The position numbers were made by a program, and so were the translations under genes. From positions 1 through 64,000 of the forward strand of contig JAHQIW010002098.1 of NCBI GenBank assembly GCA_019055375.1: 64,000 bases of DNA, read 5' to 3'. The notes under the pieces are model-generated. The model had not been told where the DNA came from and ran no database searches. It saw nothing but the letters and a program-made list of their open reading frames with translations. Origin of the DNA: Parelaphostrongylus tenuis. Its lineage: Eukaryota; Nematoda; Chromadorea; Rhabditida; Metastrongylidae. Below, piece after piece: positions 22,988-34,735 of this stretch (the first letter of the stretch is position 1; the number at the start of each line of letters is the position of its first letter).

Positions 22988-24806
22988 TGTTAAGTAGTGT
23001 AGTATTGTGAGTTTGAGTTAGTACTCACACAACGGGCTAAATGGAATTATGAAACTGCTATTCACTTATATATGTTTCGTTGATGTTTTTCAACAACGAC
23101 CACACGTGATTATTCATGATTAAAACCATTGAGTTTGAGGACGGTTGGAAGCTCGTATATTAGGACGTAATTCACGCCAAATTGCGACGTCGCCATTTGA
23201 CAAGAAGGCGAAACTATTCGCTACCAATGTTCCATACGTGATTAAGTCACACAATTTGTCCGTGCATGCAATCGAAGTTTATTAATTGGACTTTTAAAGG
23301 CAAAAACTATCTTTACGTCACTACCTACAACATCGTTGCATAGCATTTCCATTTTGTTGGCAGTGCGTTATGCAACTGGAACGTCTTCAAGGCTCATAAA
23401 ATACTATATCGAAGATTCTCAATGATTCGACTAACCTGAAAAGAGTTAGGCCAAAAATGGTTAAATATGATAGCGACAGCTTTCCACAGTTACACGCTTT
23501 CTCCGCGGCTGTGTACACAACACAGAACTCAAAATGACTATTTCAGTACGGCTTGGATAGTTCTGTGCTAGTAATGCTGTTCATGTCGAACGGTAGTTAC
23601 GAGGGCCACTTAGATCACTTTTTTGAGTGGATTGTTTACACGTAACGTCCTCCTTATTTTGGCTTTTTCTTTTCCTGAAGATATAATATCATATGTTTAT
23701 AATTGACTGAATTTTAAGACCTTGCTTAAATTTGGTACATCTTCACAGCATATATTAAGTCTTTTATGAGATATGCTGTGGCATTTATTAGTGTGAGATA
23801 TATGTTTCGGCCTTTTCAGTGGCACGATGCCTTTCGGTTCAGGCAAGCCCTTGTAGGAGAGTATGCATCCCCTCCTCCAGATATAAAGCAATCTACGCCG
23901 CATCAGTTACAAAGCTTGTAGAGTGAAAAGATCACCATACGCTGCAGAGATAACAAATAAATGAATGTCAAATAAAAAAGATTACCTGACAGTAGTGATT
24001 AACAGTCGAATTCTCATGGCTGGCAAGTTTAATAGTAGATTTATGTCACACGAACATACGAATTTCGAATATTAAATGTATATTGTGGTCTCTTGTTCTA
24101 AGGATCTTGATGGTGTTGTCATCGAATACTGAAGTTGTACCTCTTAGTGGATTTTCTTTATAGGAACTCATTTTCAAGTCATTAGGGACAAGCGCTTTTT
24201 AGAGTTCCTTTTTCTCAAAGTTTTTATGGTTATTCGATAGCCTGAAAATTAGCAAATTCTATACTTTGAATTCTTTCTTTGTTTTTCGAAGCCTTCATAA
24301 AATTCTACAACAGTGAAAATAAAAGAGCGGTTCACAGTCGGCGCATTCTTCTCGTTCAGTTGGGGTGTGTGAATGGTTGTCAGGATGAGATTTTGTAACA
24401 CTCTCACCATAAGGCACAGATTTCATGCAGTTATTCGATAACATACGTTTTGATGATTCTCAAAATAAGTTTGATTTTCGAAAAACTCATTTGTGCTGAA
24501 AGAGGGAAAAGAAGGCTACGTTCCTCATTTCTAGGCTGTATCCATTATTACGGCGTTAAAATCTGAAATTGTGTTTCATATTGAAGAGCTTGCCTTCTTC
24601 CTAGACATCGTTGAATTGTTGCTCGTGTTAATTCCCTCTAGAATCTCTTGGTTTTCGCCAATGATATTCATTCTTTGTGGATGCAACGTCTCCAGGCAAG
24701 TATGATACTAGTTCTCCAATGTCAAAGAGATTGGTCCTATTTCTTGATACCTTCCAAGAACTCCACAACTCTTCATAATACCTCTACTTTCACTAATTTA
24801 TGAGGG
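22988..24806. other. AT-rich; decayed ribozyme repeat near 23.8 kb
   Basis: No gene. At about 23,790-23,850 (minus) is a heavily decayed piece of the hammerhead repeat (CTGAAAAGGCCGAAAC). The dispersed AT-rich repeat words recur near 24,220-24,300. Confidence 0.4.
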
Positions 24807-25514
24807 TTCATGAGGAACGGATGGGTTTTGATGCCTCATTTACACTCAGCGAAAAATGAGCATTTCCGAATGCTCCAGTTACGTATATGTAGGTCGTGAA
24901 ATCAACATGATAAACGACCTAGCTCCAGAGTTGAGCGGTAGGAAACGAGCGATCTGAGGAAAGTTTAAGAGCATCGAGATGTAGTGAATAGAACAAAGAA
25001 CATCCGACTCAGCGCCCACCTTTTCGACTCGACGATTATCCCTGTCCTAACGTATTCAACAGAAACTTAGTCGTTACGTAAGCAGGATGAAAGAACACCT
25101 GACGATATTGATCGCGCAATCGAAAGGTCTATGCTAGAGTGTCCCTTATCTCGTAAATGAAGCAAAGGACTCGAATTTTCGACCTGCGTCAACGATCGGA
25201 GATCAAAGACGCCGTTCGACACCTCACGCTATCGAAAATAAGGTGGGCCGAACACTTGTTGCGCTTCAACGACAGCCGATGGACGAGAACCGTTACTGAC
25301 TAGATTTCTCGGGATAACAAGCGCTCTACAGGAAGACCACCGAACCGGTAGTCCGATTTCTTCACGAAAAGACTAGAAAAAAGATATGAAGCCTAGCGAA
25401 TCCCCAGAGCGAGGAGGACCCACTGTGCTACTCTTTCTCGCGGTAGGGAAAAATGGAAGTGTTGCTGTACTCGCTCGAGTCACACTATGGACGAAATAAC
25501 AGGTGATACAGGTG
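24807..25514 (+). pseudogene. RTE retrotransposon 3' fragment
   Basis: Starts inside the RTE reading frame (TTCATGAGGAACGGATGGG) and runs to the element's 3' end, finishing in an AGGTGATACAGGTG tail like that of the intact copy. It covers the region after the RT catalytic motifs and has many frameshifts and stops. The 5'-truncated form with an intact tail is typical of target-primed insertion. Confidence 0.9.
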
Positions 25515-26019
25515 GATTTATAAGGGTACGGATACATCTTCATTGAAAAGTGGATTTCTTCCTGACAATTCAGTAACACTCAAGTTCTATACCTGAAGGT
25601 AAAAAATACAATTCTGAGTAATCCACTTGTGACGAATGTGCCTTTTCGAAACATAATTTTCTTAAGACCATTTCGCTCAGCAAAGCCCCTCTCGTTAGCT
25701 TTTAGGATTTACTCGAAAGCTTGAGATACGGCGATTTTAAATCCCTGATTTCTCCGACGGCCTTCTTAGCACAACGTCTAATATCCATCTAATAGCGCAG
25801 TCCCATTGGTTTTGATATTCGGCTTGCGTTATGGAAATGTCTAGATAAGGCCTATGAGCGGAAAGAAACATTTCGCACTCCTAGTAGTTAGGCCGTTGCT
25901 TGAATATCAGCTTCGCGTTGATTGCGTTAGCAAGAAATTTATATTTCCAACACTTTTCAATGAACTATTTTGAGACCTAGATCAAAAAACAAGGCAATTT
26001 GATGACTTATCTTTCCTTT
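25515..26019. other. AT-rich, no gene seen
   Basis: Only the dispersed AT-rich repeat words; nothing else supportable. Confidence 0.4.
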
Positions 26020-26590
26020 CGAGTGTTTTCTTAAAACCACAGCTCAAATTTCATTATGCCATATAATCACTTTTGAGCCACGCATGTCATGTGCTCTGTT
26101 AAATGGGCTGACTTATAGAGCCCGGTACACGTGTTTCGACCTTGACAGTCTGGACAATGGGCAGTTACCCTTTGTCTTTAGCCAATCCTCTCGGGGCGCT
26201 CAGTCTCCTATACTAAGAGTAACAGCGAACATTGTACACTCTATGTCCGGTGAAATTATATTGAAATACAGAAATCTGAGCTGTGCTCTTGATAAAACAC
26301 TCAAAAAGAAAGGTATGATACACTAACGATACCAGCCAAGAGCAGTCGAGTGCGCAACACTCTGTGTTGGATGATGAAAATTTCACTTGACATAGAGTGT
26401 TAAACATTCGTCTTCAATGACTCTCTGTACCGAAGTAGAGCTCCCAAGAGAACTGACTATAAAAATATCGAAAGACAAGGGGTTCTGCCCGACTAACGAG
26501 TCTGTAAGGGCGAAACACGTGTATCGGGCTGTACAAGAGCCCTTACCAGACCACATGACAAGTTGGCTCTAATAATAATGGAAGGAGTAT
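26020..26590. mobile_element. two hammerhead-bearing repeats, opposed
   Basis: A minus-strand unit (about 26,025-26,245) carries a decayed ribozyme: the 3' half CGAAACACGTGTACCGGGC is intact, but the 5' core has decayed. A plus-strand unit (about 26,275-26,590) carries the family's TGTGCTCTTGATAAAACACTC and hairpin (ACACTCTGTGTT...ACATAGAGTGT) blocks, then a near-complete ribozyme at 26,487-26,529. Confidence 0.6.
26487..26529 (+). ncRNA. type I hammerhead ribozyme with a G5-to-A change
   Basis: Stem I GCCCGA/TCGGGC is perfect, stem II is GTCT/GGGC around GTAA, stem III is CAC/GTG, and GAAA is present. The core reads CTAACGA instead of CTGACGA. This replaces the conserved G5, so I expect loss of cleavage. 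Confidence 0.65.
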
Positions 26591-26810
26591 TAGGATCAAA
26601 AATGATTATTTGGCATGCTGAACGTCAGGTGGAAAAAACACTGTGGCATTCTTATAGGGAACTGATTGTCGTTTGCCATGACTTAAAATTTTCTCAAAGC
26701 ATATGTAACAATACTCTCCAATCCACTATCTTGAGGGCTCGATCAAAAACAATGCAATCTGAAAACAATTTTTTTGTTTTTGCTGACTGGTTTTCATAAT
26801 TTCTTTGAGC

Positions 26811-27010
26811 CCTTTGGGGATCAGCGTTGATAGGCAGGCGGCGTCTCGTCGTCGCTTGCGCGGCACTCGCAGGAGTGGTATCTGCGTCTGTGTGCAGGAA
26901 TGTCATGCTATCTGCGTCTGCATTCCAACGAGCGATTCCTACGATACGAGGCGTGGCCGATACAGTAGTTGAATGCAATCGTGAGAAAACTGAGAAAAAG
27001 AGATAAGGCA
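26811..27010. other. GC-rich block related to the one at 20.1 kb
   Basis: Opens CCTTTGGGGATCAGCGTT...AGGCAGGCGGCGT, similar to the block at 20,094. It contains a direct repeat of TATCTGCGTCTG. Identity unknown. Confidence 0.35.
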
Positions 27011-27289
27011 GAGTAGAGTACGCTCTGAATATGGGCAACCAGTTCCTAATAATCCAGAAGCTGCAACTCAAAGATAATGGCATGCTTTTAATAAAACAGT
27101 TACAAAACAAGGCTTGTTTGTCGAAACTGATTCTGCAGATTATAATGCAATGCCGCTTCAGCGTCACTGATGTAATCTTTGTCATTTCGCGTACATCTTA
27201 CTCTTTCTGGCCCACTAAGCTCTTCGGATGATCTCATGTACCTCGTCCAGTTTTCACCTCTACGAATAACTTTAGTGAGACGCACAAAG

Positions 27290-27605
27290 ATTTAGAACTT
27301 GGTTTGGATCGTATAGACCACCCGCCCTACTCTCCGTATTTGGCCCCAGTGATTTCCACCTTTTCCGATCGATGCAACACTGCTTGAAAGGAAAGCGCTT
27401 TGATGAGGTGGATGGAGCGCTTGCACGATTCTTCGATTCGCAGGACATAAAATTTTACAGCAGTGGAGTCATGAAATTGCTTGAAAAGTGGGAGGAAGTG
27501 ATTAAAGTTGGAGGGAAATGATTTGCTTATCGTTTGTTATTTCTTGTTGAGAAAATCAATAAACTTGTACAAAAACGACAAATCGAAAGTTTTTTGTCAG
27601 CCCAA
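27290..27605 (+). pseudogene. mariner transposase C-terminal fragment, second subfamily
   Basis: Reads HPPYSPYLAP, then after a frameshift FRSMQHCLKGKRFDEVDGAL and VMKLLEKWEEVIKVGGK before a stop, which is the C-terminus of a mariner transposase. It differs clearly from the YFEE-ending copies elsewhere in the window. The 3' terminal repeat probably ends near GTCAGCCCAATATTTT. Confidence 0.8.
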
Positions 27606-28494
27606 TATTTTCCCTTCTAAAAAAACGATAATACCTTCAAAACGATCAAATAAGGTCCGTTCTACAATATAATACAATAACCGAAAGAATTCCGACCAAA
27701 AAGGCTCCTAGTAAATAGCAAAAATCGTACCCTGTGTAAGGAGCAATTGAAATCGCTGGGTTCAGTGCTTTTGAGAAACGCGCGATTTTCGTTATTTGAT
27801 TAGAAATTTTTTCGCCATGTTGAGAAAATCCCTGGACTTGTTGATAATCATGCGCCACGATTTTCTTCACAAGCTAATATGCTTTGAGCTAAATATTTCT
27901 CGAAGTTAAATTTAATATTCTTCTCTCTTTATGAAGACTTTTTTCTAAAACCAAACAAAGTTTCAGAGTCTTTATTTCTCAAGCTATCTTTAAAGTATCT
28001 AAACTTTCGATAAAACCTCCACAAACCTTAGTCGGACGAAAAGGCGTGCGGAAGAGGAAACGTAATTTTATTTTTGCTGTTAAATGGCAATGAAAAGCAC
28101 TTTCAAAAAACAAGTGAACTATATGAATCAGCGTTAATTAAGCTATCGAATGATACATGAATTTTTAGAGAAAGACGAAGGATATTTCGTGTAGATCGAG
28201 CTGTTTCATAATAGTATTTTTTATTCATATATTGTTAATTATACTGTAATGGCTCTTTCCGTAGCGCTGTCAATATAATGCTATTTATTTTACTTCTTCT
28301 TCGTTATATTATAATGTATTATGGTTATACCTTTCTCCTCAACGCAAAAACAGTCGAATAGAAGGGTGTGACAACATAAGTTTTATCAGCCACGACCAAT
28401 CGACTGTACAACACCTTCCGCTAAGTAATCTTACCACCGTGCGACAGGTGTAAATTATTCAGCGTCGATTCCCACACATGTAGAGGATCCCCTG
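27606..28494. other. AT-rich, no gene seen
   Basis: Contains the AT-rich dispersed repeat words (AAGCTATCGAATGATACATGAA near 28,140). No coding sequence with support. Confidence 0.4.
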
Positions 28495-28600
28495 TAAGGA
28501 ATTAATCAAACCGAAAGGCACCGTGCGGCTGAAGAGGTTGTAAGGTTGAGTGTCTTGCACTATATACGTGCCACAACAGATCTCATGAAAGGCTCAAAAC
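28495..28600 (+). mobile_element. hammerhead-bearing repeat, decayed
   Basis: GTGCGGCTGAAGAGG ... GTCTTGCAC keeps the outline of stem I and the core of the GTGCAA-type ribozyme, but the GAAA junction is lost (reads TTGAG). It is followed by the family's CATGAAAGGCTCAAAA. Confidence 0.45.
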
Positions 28601-28978
28601 ATGTTATCAGATTACATGAATTACTGCACTACTTATTGTTATTGTTTATTCATTTCTCTCGTTTCCCCTGTTGTCTTTCCCAAATGAATCTTTACTCAGC
28701 TGGGAGACAATGATGAGAACGTTTTCTCGAAATTTCAGCGCCGAGAAGTTTCGATGTAATTTTTTATCTGTAAAATTCTTAGTGTCGTATGAAGAAGGCA
28801 ACAAATCGATGTTCATCAAATTGAACAATTTAATGTACTTTACTGCATTGCTGGGACTTCAATGAACTTTATCACAGTAGTCTGACTAGTCAACACCATG
28901 TAATGTAAGTTTGTTGCTGTTGCAATACTACAATAAGTATCGGTTTATTAGAGATGGTTGTCTCAAACCCACCACAGA

Positions 28979-29320
28979 TCAATTCCAATTTCCTCCAACA
29001 GTGGCGATTGCTGAGAAGAAATGCGATATAAGTGGACCCGATGCCAACATTCGAACCGCTTTGTTCACTACACTTTGCCACATTGATTTCGACCAATTCG
29101 CCACGATGCTATTTGTAGTCTACACAAATTTTTTTCTAAATTTGTGTAAAAAGGAAAGCTGTTTAGACCGTGAGAGTCTCTAAGATTGTTGTGTAATTAG
29201 AGGGTATTGCCTCTACTACAATCATCACCGTGTATCCATTCTTTCCGTCTCGCTTTACATTGCATATTGCCGTCGCCGTGTTCTCGACAATGATGCAATT
29301 TGGCTTTACCATCATTTTTA
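28979..29320 (-). pseudogene. secreted-protein gene copy D (3' half of a split gene)
   Basis: Exon 5 (28,979-29,119, ending GGNWN stop) and exon 4 (29,169-29,320, 152 bp) with usable splice junctions. Homology stops at about 29,393 inside the following intron. The missing upstream exons appear at 34,325-35,317 in the same orientation, so copies D and E were probably one gene split by about 4.9 kb of inserted DNA. Confidence 0.7.
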
Positions 29321-29394
29321 CTGCAAAGAACGTCTAATTTCTAGAAGACACCTACTCCATACCAGAGTAGGAGCTAAAGACAGTTTTGAGAGCC

Positions 29395-29680
29395 GATTTT
29401 TTTGCACATGACACATGAATGGAAGACAGCTCCCGTTTGGACTCTCTCGCGTATTATATGCTCTGACTGTCCTTTCAAAACTTCAAAATACTTGTCCATT
29501 TCCTCTTGTGTGAAACAGACAACGAAGCAATCGTCTATATACCGGCAGTAGAGCAATGGACGGTGAACAAGAACTGGAGCTTTCACCTTGTATATAAAAG
29601 CGATGGCAAGACAACGTGCCAAACGTTGAACCATGGCTAGACCCCTGAGCTGTGTGAAGTAATTACGCGAGCACCGAAAG
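29395..29680 (-). pseudogene. Penelope-like RT fragment
   Basis: On the minus strand this encodes the motif C region of the PLE reverse transcriptase (LLYCRYIDDCFVVC, then TQEEMDKYFEVL) and part of the preceding AMG..LAP block in broken form. It lies inside the intron of the split gene D/E. Confidence 0.8.
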
Positions 29681-29847
29681 ATTGAACAACTAAGACATTA
29701 TTTTAGGAGTGTATTAATTGTTGAAATGAATAGCTATACATATTTACTTTTTGTTCATTTTCAGTCAAAAGTTCAAAAACGGCTTGCATTACAGTCATTT
29801 GATACGTTTGTATAAGGTGAGGTAACGTTAGTTCCAGCATACTCGTG

Positions 29848-29920
29848 GCCCGGTTAGCTCAGTCGGTAGAGCACCAGACTCTTAATCTGGCTGTCGCGGG
29901 TTCGAGCCCCGCATCGGGCT
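29848..29920 (+). tRNA. tRNA-Lys(CTT)
   Basis: A 73-nt cloverleaf. Acceptor GCCCGGT pairs with ATCGGGC (one G-U). The D arm starts TTAGCTCAGTCGGTAGAGC. Anticodon stem CCAGA/TCTGG encloses loop CTCTTAA with anticodon CTT at 29,881-29,883. The T arm is GCGGGTTCGAGCCCCGC. A and B boxes match consensus, and a TTTT pol III terminator follows at 29,925-29,928. There is no intron and no encoded CCA, as expected for a nuclear gene. It sits within the ~4.9 kb of DNA that splits gene D/E. Confidence 0.97.
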
Positions 29921-29924
29921 TACG

Positions 29925-29928
29925 TTTT
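29925..29928 (+). terminator. RNA polymerase III terminator for tRNA-Lys
   Basis: TTTT four bases after the tRNA 3' end. Confidence 0.75.
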
Positions 29929-30885
29929 GACGCCGCTTGGCCAGAAATACTTTGCAAGGTTTGTGGTCAGCAACAGCAATAAGCGTGATTTTGTCACAAA
30001 CAAGCTGTAAAATTCAGAGCCAGCAACGAATGTGATTCTTTGTCCTTCATTCACTGCTGTCCATTCCGCTTATCTTACTTAGAAGAGCAAAAGGCTGTCT
30101 CGAGTTCGAGCTCCATAATGAGCTTCTGTTTATGTGATTTCGTCGGAAATAATTTGAAGAATTATTGACAAGCAGCGAGTGCAACTCTTGCTTCCCATAG
30201 CAAACCTCCCAAGGGAGTTTTGCTATCTTTTCGGGAATCACATGATAATTTAGGTAACGCAGATGGTCCATGACCTTAGAGAGCAAGTGGTACCGCAGAG
30301 GTTTGAGGACCTTAGACAGAAAATGGTCTAAGTGGCGAGGGCAGCACCCAGCGGCCACCAACCTCAACAGGCAGTTCGATCGCCGGGCATCATCCGAACG
30401 GTCGTCTGACATAACCCGGACCACCTCACCTCAGTTCAATGTCGACTCTTTGTTGCTCTCTTCACACAAACTCGTTATCGTATAACTAATTGCTACCATA
30501 AGGTTGAGTTCATACATCTGTCAGATAAACTCAATAGAATTGTGAGCGGAACATATCACTGACGTGTCGGAGCAAACTCACTTAGGCTATGGTCGGCCCA
30601 CTACCGCGGTTAAGGGATTCTGCCCATATATAATCATTTAGTGACCCTACTGCTAACACTGTATGCTAACCAACTGGATCCCACCGCCGGTGCTTCTACT
30701 TGGGGGGAGAATATAGAAACTCCAAACGGGCTCCTCCGCCTAATCATATTCCGTTAATAACAACATCCATGGTATCGTCACACAGCGATACATCTCATCA
30801 ATTACGTTCACTTATTCATATTATCGTCACCAGAAGAAACGTCACATTCACAGACATATGTTCACATAACGATATGAAGCAATCG
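29929..30885. other. higher-GC stretch of unknown identity
   Basis: Richer in GC than most of the window around 30,240-30,430 and 30,540-30,730. I recognise no protein domain in either strand's frames. It may be part of an unidentified element, since it lies between the tRNA and the broken RTE inside the split gene. Confidence 0.35.
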
Positions 30886-30886
30886 C

Positions 30887-30928
<42 letters not shown>
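30886..30928. repeat. (AT)n microsatellite
   Basis: CATATATATATATAC followed by an uninterrupted run of AT dinucleotides, ending 12 bp before the 5' end of the broken RTE copy. Confidence 0.95.
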
Positions 30929-30930
<2 letters not shown>

Positions 30931-30939
30931 ATATCCACA

Positions 30940-33900
30940 GACCTCCCTCTGAGGGATCCCGCCCGGTTAGTCGCGAGGGCACGTGGCGCGTCCCCAGGTG
31001 GTGGATAGGGGAATAAAACGCGAACCAAAAGCGACCGTGTGCTTCTCAGAACGCAGGTGGATTCAGGGGACGAGCTACCTGCTTCTGCAGCGCCAACTTG
31101 ACAAAAACTATATTTCTACGAGTCAAGTCGGCCAAAAGCCTGCAATCAAGCGGCTGGGAAGTACACGGGAGGCGGTTAGGAGTCGCCTCCAACAAATAAG
31201 CTCCTCCCGCTCCTCCGAGAGAGCCTGGTAAGCTACTCGTGAGTACCCAGTCCCAACGTTTAGAGCCTGACAAGTATACGTTGGGTATCAAAATGCCAGA
31301 AACAGCAACAAATATGGGCCTCATTCCCCTGACCCCGAAAAAGCCCCTGGTACGGCAGCGCCAGGTAGGACAAGTACGGAGAGACTGCTAAAATCTCAGG
31401 GCCAAACTAGGCTGCCAAGATCGAAACGGACTAAAATGACGATCTGTACCTACAATGCAAAAACGCTTGCTCACGAATCCGCTGTAGAAGATCTATTAAT
31501 TCAAGCAAGAAGAATAAGGTACGACGTCATTGGCCTGGCTGAGACGAGAAGGCGCCATCCTTTTCACGCTGTTTATGTCACCGGAGAAGAACTGTTCCTT
31601 GGTACATGCGATCGGAGAGGTGTCGGCGGCGTTGGCGTCCTCGTCAAATCGAATTTGACCGTGAACATTGATTCGTTCGAACAACTAACAACCCGTATCG
31701 GACGATTACGGTTGAAACGCTGTGGTTCCATGCCGGCTTTGACCATCTTCGTTGCTTACGCACCAACATCAAGCTATGACGAAGACGAAGTCGAAGCGTT
31801 TTATATGGACCTCGAAAAATTCTTCAGAGAAGATCGTACATTCTTCAAAGTCATTGTCGGAGATTTTGACGCAAAAATTGGACTTAGAAGAACGCCTGAA
31901 GAACGTCACATAGGGACCCACGGACTAGAATGGAATGAACAGGGTGAGAGGCTATCTGAGTTTATCATGACGACCCAAACCCTCTATGGTAACTCGCAAT
32001 TCTAAAGCCTCTTTCAGCGATGGACGTGGTAGTCTCCCAATGAAGAGTACCATAACGAAATAGATCACATCATAGTAAATCGAAGGTTTTGCCTGAACGA
32101 CGTCGCTGTTGTTCCTAAGTTCTACACGGGATCAGACCATCGCCTCCTTCGCGCAACATTCCGATTTTCGAGGAGATGAGAGAAAGCCGCTAAATTCAAA
32201 CAACGAAGTCCCAAAACTACCACAAACTGGGATGTATTCAAATCATTAGTCGGCTCTTGGGAAGATACCGTTGTCGACAACATCGACGAAGAATACGATC
32301 GACTCGTTGAATATCTTCGCGTTAGCGCTATGAAAGCCGAGAGTCCTAAGGTCACGAAGAGACGCTTGTCTCCGCAGACACTCGAGCTGATACGTCAACG
32401 TGGAATCGCACGAGCTGCAGGAAACCGAAACCTTACGTCCGAATTTGCGAAACGCTGCAGAGAAGCGATAAAAGAAGACCTCAAGGAGAGAAGAGCAGCA
32501 GTTATGGCAGAATCTGCAGAAGCAGGGAAGAGCATTCGCAAAGCCCAGCGAGGCTTCGCCAACTAAAAGATCAAGATGATTCCACTCCGATACCCTGACG
32601 GAACACTTACAGCTTCGAGAAGGGCTATGGAGAAAATTATCCACCAATACTACTCGGATCTCTTCGCTAGCCATGTCCTCTTACCGTCATATAAATTGAA
32701 AGAGGGCGAATATGTCGTCCCATCGGTCCTCTCTTCCAAAATCCGGCATGCTATATCGTCGAGGAACAGAACAACATCTGGTCAAGATAGGATTAGACCA
32801 GAACATTTGAAGAATTTGCCGCCAGTTCTCATCAACACCCTGACTCGGCTCCTCACTCGCTACCTGTCAGAATGTAAGTTCCCTCCCTATTCAATGGAAA
32901 ACCAGCAAGACCGTATTGTCATTGACATAGGCAATTATCGCCCAATGTGCTTGCTGTCCGTTGTCTATAAACTCTTTACTCGAGTCATCCTAAACAGGAT
33001 TGACAGAACACTGGACGAAGGACAACCATGCGAACAAGCAGGGTTCCGGAAAGGATTTAGTACCATGGACCACATCCACACGATTACAAGACTCACTGAA
33101 GTTTCACGAGAGTACAAACAACCACTCTGTCTCACTTTCATCGATCTGAAGAAAGCCTTTGATTCATTGGAAACAGAAGTGGTTATAGAGGCTTTGGATA
33201 AAAAGGGCGTCCCTACTCGGTACATAATGACTCTTCGTGAGCTTTCAAAATTTCGTGATCAAAATATCTCCATTCTACAACATTATCACTATTGACGTAA
33301 GAAGAGGGGTTCGACAAGGCGATGCAATTTCGCCAAAACTATTCACTGCCACCCTACAAAACGTCATGCGAACATTAGAATGAGACGAAATGGAGTGAAA
33401 ATTGACGATCGACAATTAAACCATCTTCGCTTTGTTGACGATATCGTTCTCATAACACCAAACATCAGCCAAGCAGAACGAATGTTGACTAATTTCGATA
33501 ACGCCTGTGGAAAGATTGGTCTTTAACTGAATCTAACGAAAACAATGTTCATGAGGAACGGATGGGTTTCTAATGCCCCATTCACGCTCAACGGAACGAC
33601 AATTTCCGAATGCTCCAGTTACATCTATCTAGGTCGTAAAATCAACATGATGAACAACCTAGCTCCAGAGTTGAGCAGGAGAAAACGAGCGGCTTGGGGA
33701 ACGTTAAAGAGCATCGAAGATGTAGTGAAGAGGACAAAGAACATCCGACTCCGTGCCCACCTTTTCGACGCGACAATTATCCCTGCCCTGACGTATGCAG
33801 CAGAAACCTGGTCGCTACGTAAGCAGGATGAAAGATCACTTGGAGTTATCGAACGCGCAGTCGAAAGGTCGATGCTAGGAGTATCCCGCATTTCGCAAGT

Positions 33901-34266
33901 GAGAGAAAGGATCCGAAGTTTCGACTTACGTCAACGATCGAAAATCAGAGACGCCGTTCTACACGCCAGGATATCGGAAATAAGATGGGCCGGACACGTG
34001 ATGCGCTTCAACGACAACCGATGGACATGGACGAGAACCGTTATCGACTGGATTCCTCGGGACGTCAAGCGCTCTAAAGAAAGACCACTGACCCGTTGGT
34101 CCTATTTCTTCACGAAAGCGATAAAAGAAAGATATGATGCTCAGCAAATTTCTAGAGCGGGGAGGACCCACTGGGCTACTCTGGCACGCGATAGGAAAAA
34201 TTGGAAGAGTTGCTGGTACCCGCTCGAGTCACTCGACGATCAACGGGACGACAGGTGACAGGTGAC
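30940..34266 (+). mobile_element. RTE-clade retrotransposon, full length but inactivated
   Basis: Starts at the same 5' base region (GACCTCCCTCTGAGGG) as the intact copy and ends in its AGGTGACAGGTGAC tail, so it is essentially full length. Compared with the intact copy it has a 1-base deletion near 32,005, stops from TGG/TAT-type changes near 32,018, 32,176 and 32,565, small indels near 32,760 and 32,880, a loss of about 20 bp near 32,925, and further shifts after 33,290. The endonuclease half (31,436-32,005) reads [10 protein letters not shown] and FVAYAPT, but the catalytic GDFNAK is GDFDAK. It cannot encode a working protein. No clean target-site duplication seen. Confidence 0.9.
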
Positions 34267-34544
34267 TATGGAAACTTATGAGAAATAAGACACGTTTGTG
34301 AACTATTCAGTGATGCAAACCCACGATCAACATCCTTATTCATTGCGCCATTTAGAATCATTTGGTATTGCACTGGCTCGTAAGTGATTCTCACAATAAG
34401 TTGATTAAAAGGCCGAAATCACAGCATCAGGCAAGAGTGAACTACGAACTTGGTTTTCCTGATCAACAAAGATCTGAAGAAAAGAGCTATACACTGCGCC
34501 GAAGATTTTGTTTAGAGTGTTTTGTATAAAATGATGTAGAATTA

Positions 34545-34735
34545 CACAAGCGTGTTAATAGCACGTCTGCGTCTGGGTAGGAGCGTTGGGTACCCCAGGA
34601 GGGATTGGCTACGAAAGACACTATGCAACTGACGAGGGTGGTAAGGCCGAAACACGTGTATTGCACTGTATAAGTGCCAATAAAAAAACCACATGCATGA
34701 ATCAAAAATAATAATCAAGCATATGTAAACCGTGC
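34545..34735 (+). mobile_element. hammerhead-bearing repeat inside an intron of gene copy E
   Basis: Compared with copies B and C, the intron is interrupted here by about 190 bp containing a ribozyme (34,624-34,665) and the family's CATGAATCAAAAATAATAATCA end. Pieces of the ACACAAGCGTG/GTAAACCGTG flank suggest an imperfect target-site duplication. Confidence 0.6.
34624..34665 (+). ncRNA. type I hammerhead ribozyme, TGCAA stem I type
   Basis: Core CTGACGA (34,629-34,635), GAAA (34,649-34,652), stem III CAC/GTG, cleavage after A34,660, stem I TGCAA/TTGCA. Stem II (GGGTGGTAAGGCC) pairs only two strong base pairs plus non-canonical ones, so activity is uncertain. Confidence 0.6.

Noticed and set aside
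23790..23850. A working hammerhead on the minus strand
   Set aside because: Core bases and stem II are lost; only family similarity remains.
30047..30424. Minus-strand frame of 125 codons beside tRNA-Lys
   Set aside because: No recognisable domain, no splice or polyA context, and no second copy in the window to test conservation.
30886..30940. RTE target-site duplication at the left of the broken copy
   Set aside because: No matching sequence right of the tail at 34,266; the microsatellite makes chance matches likely.
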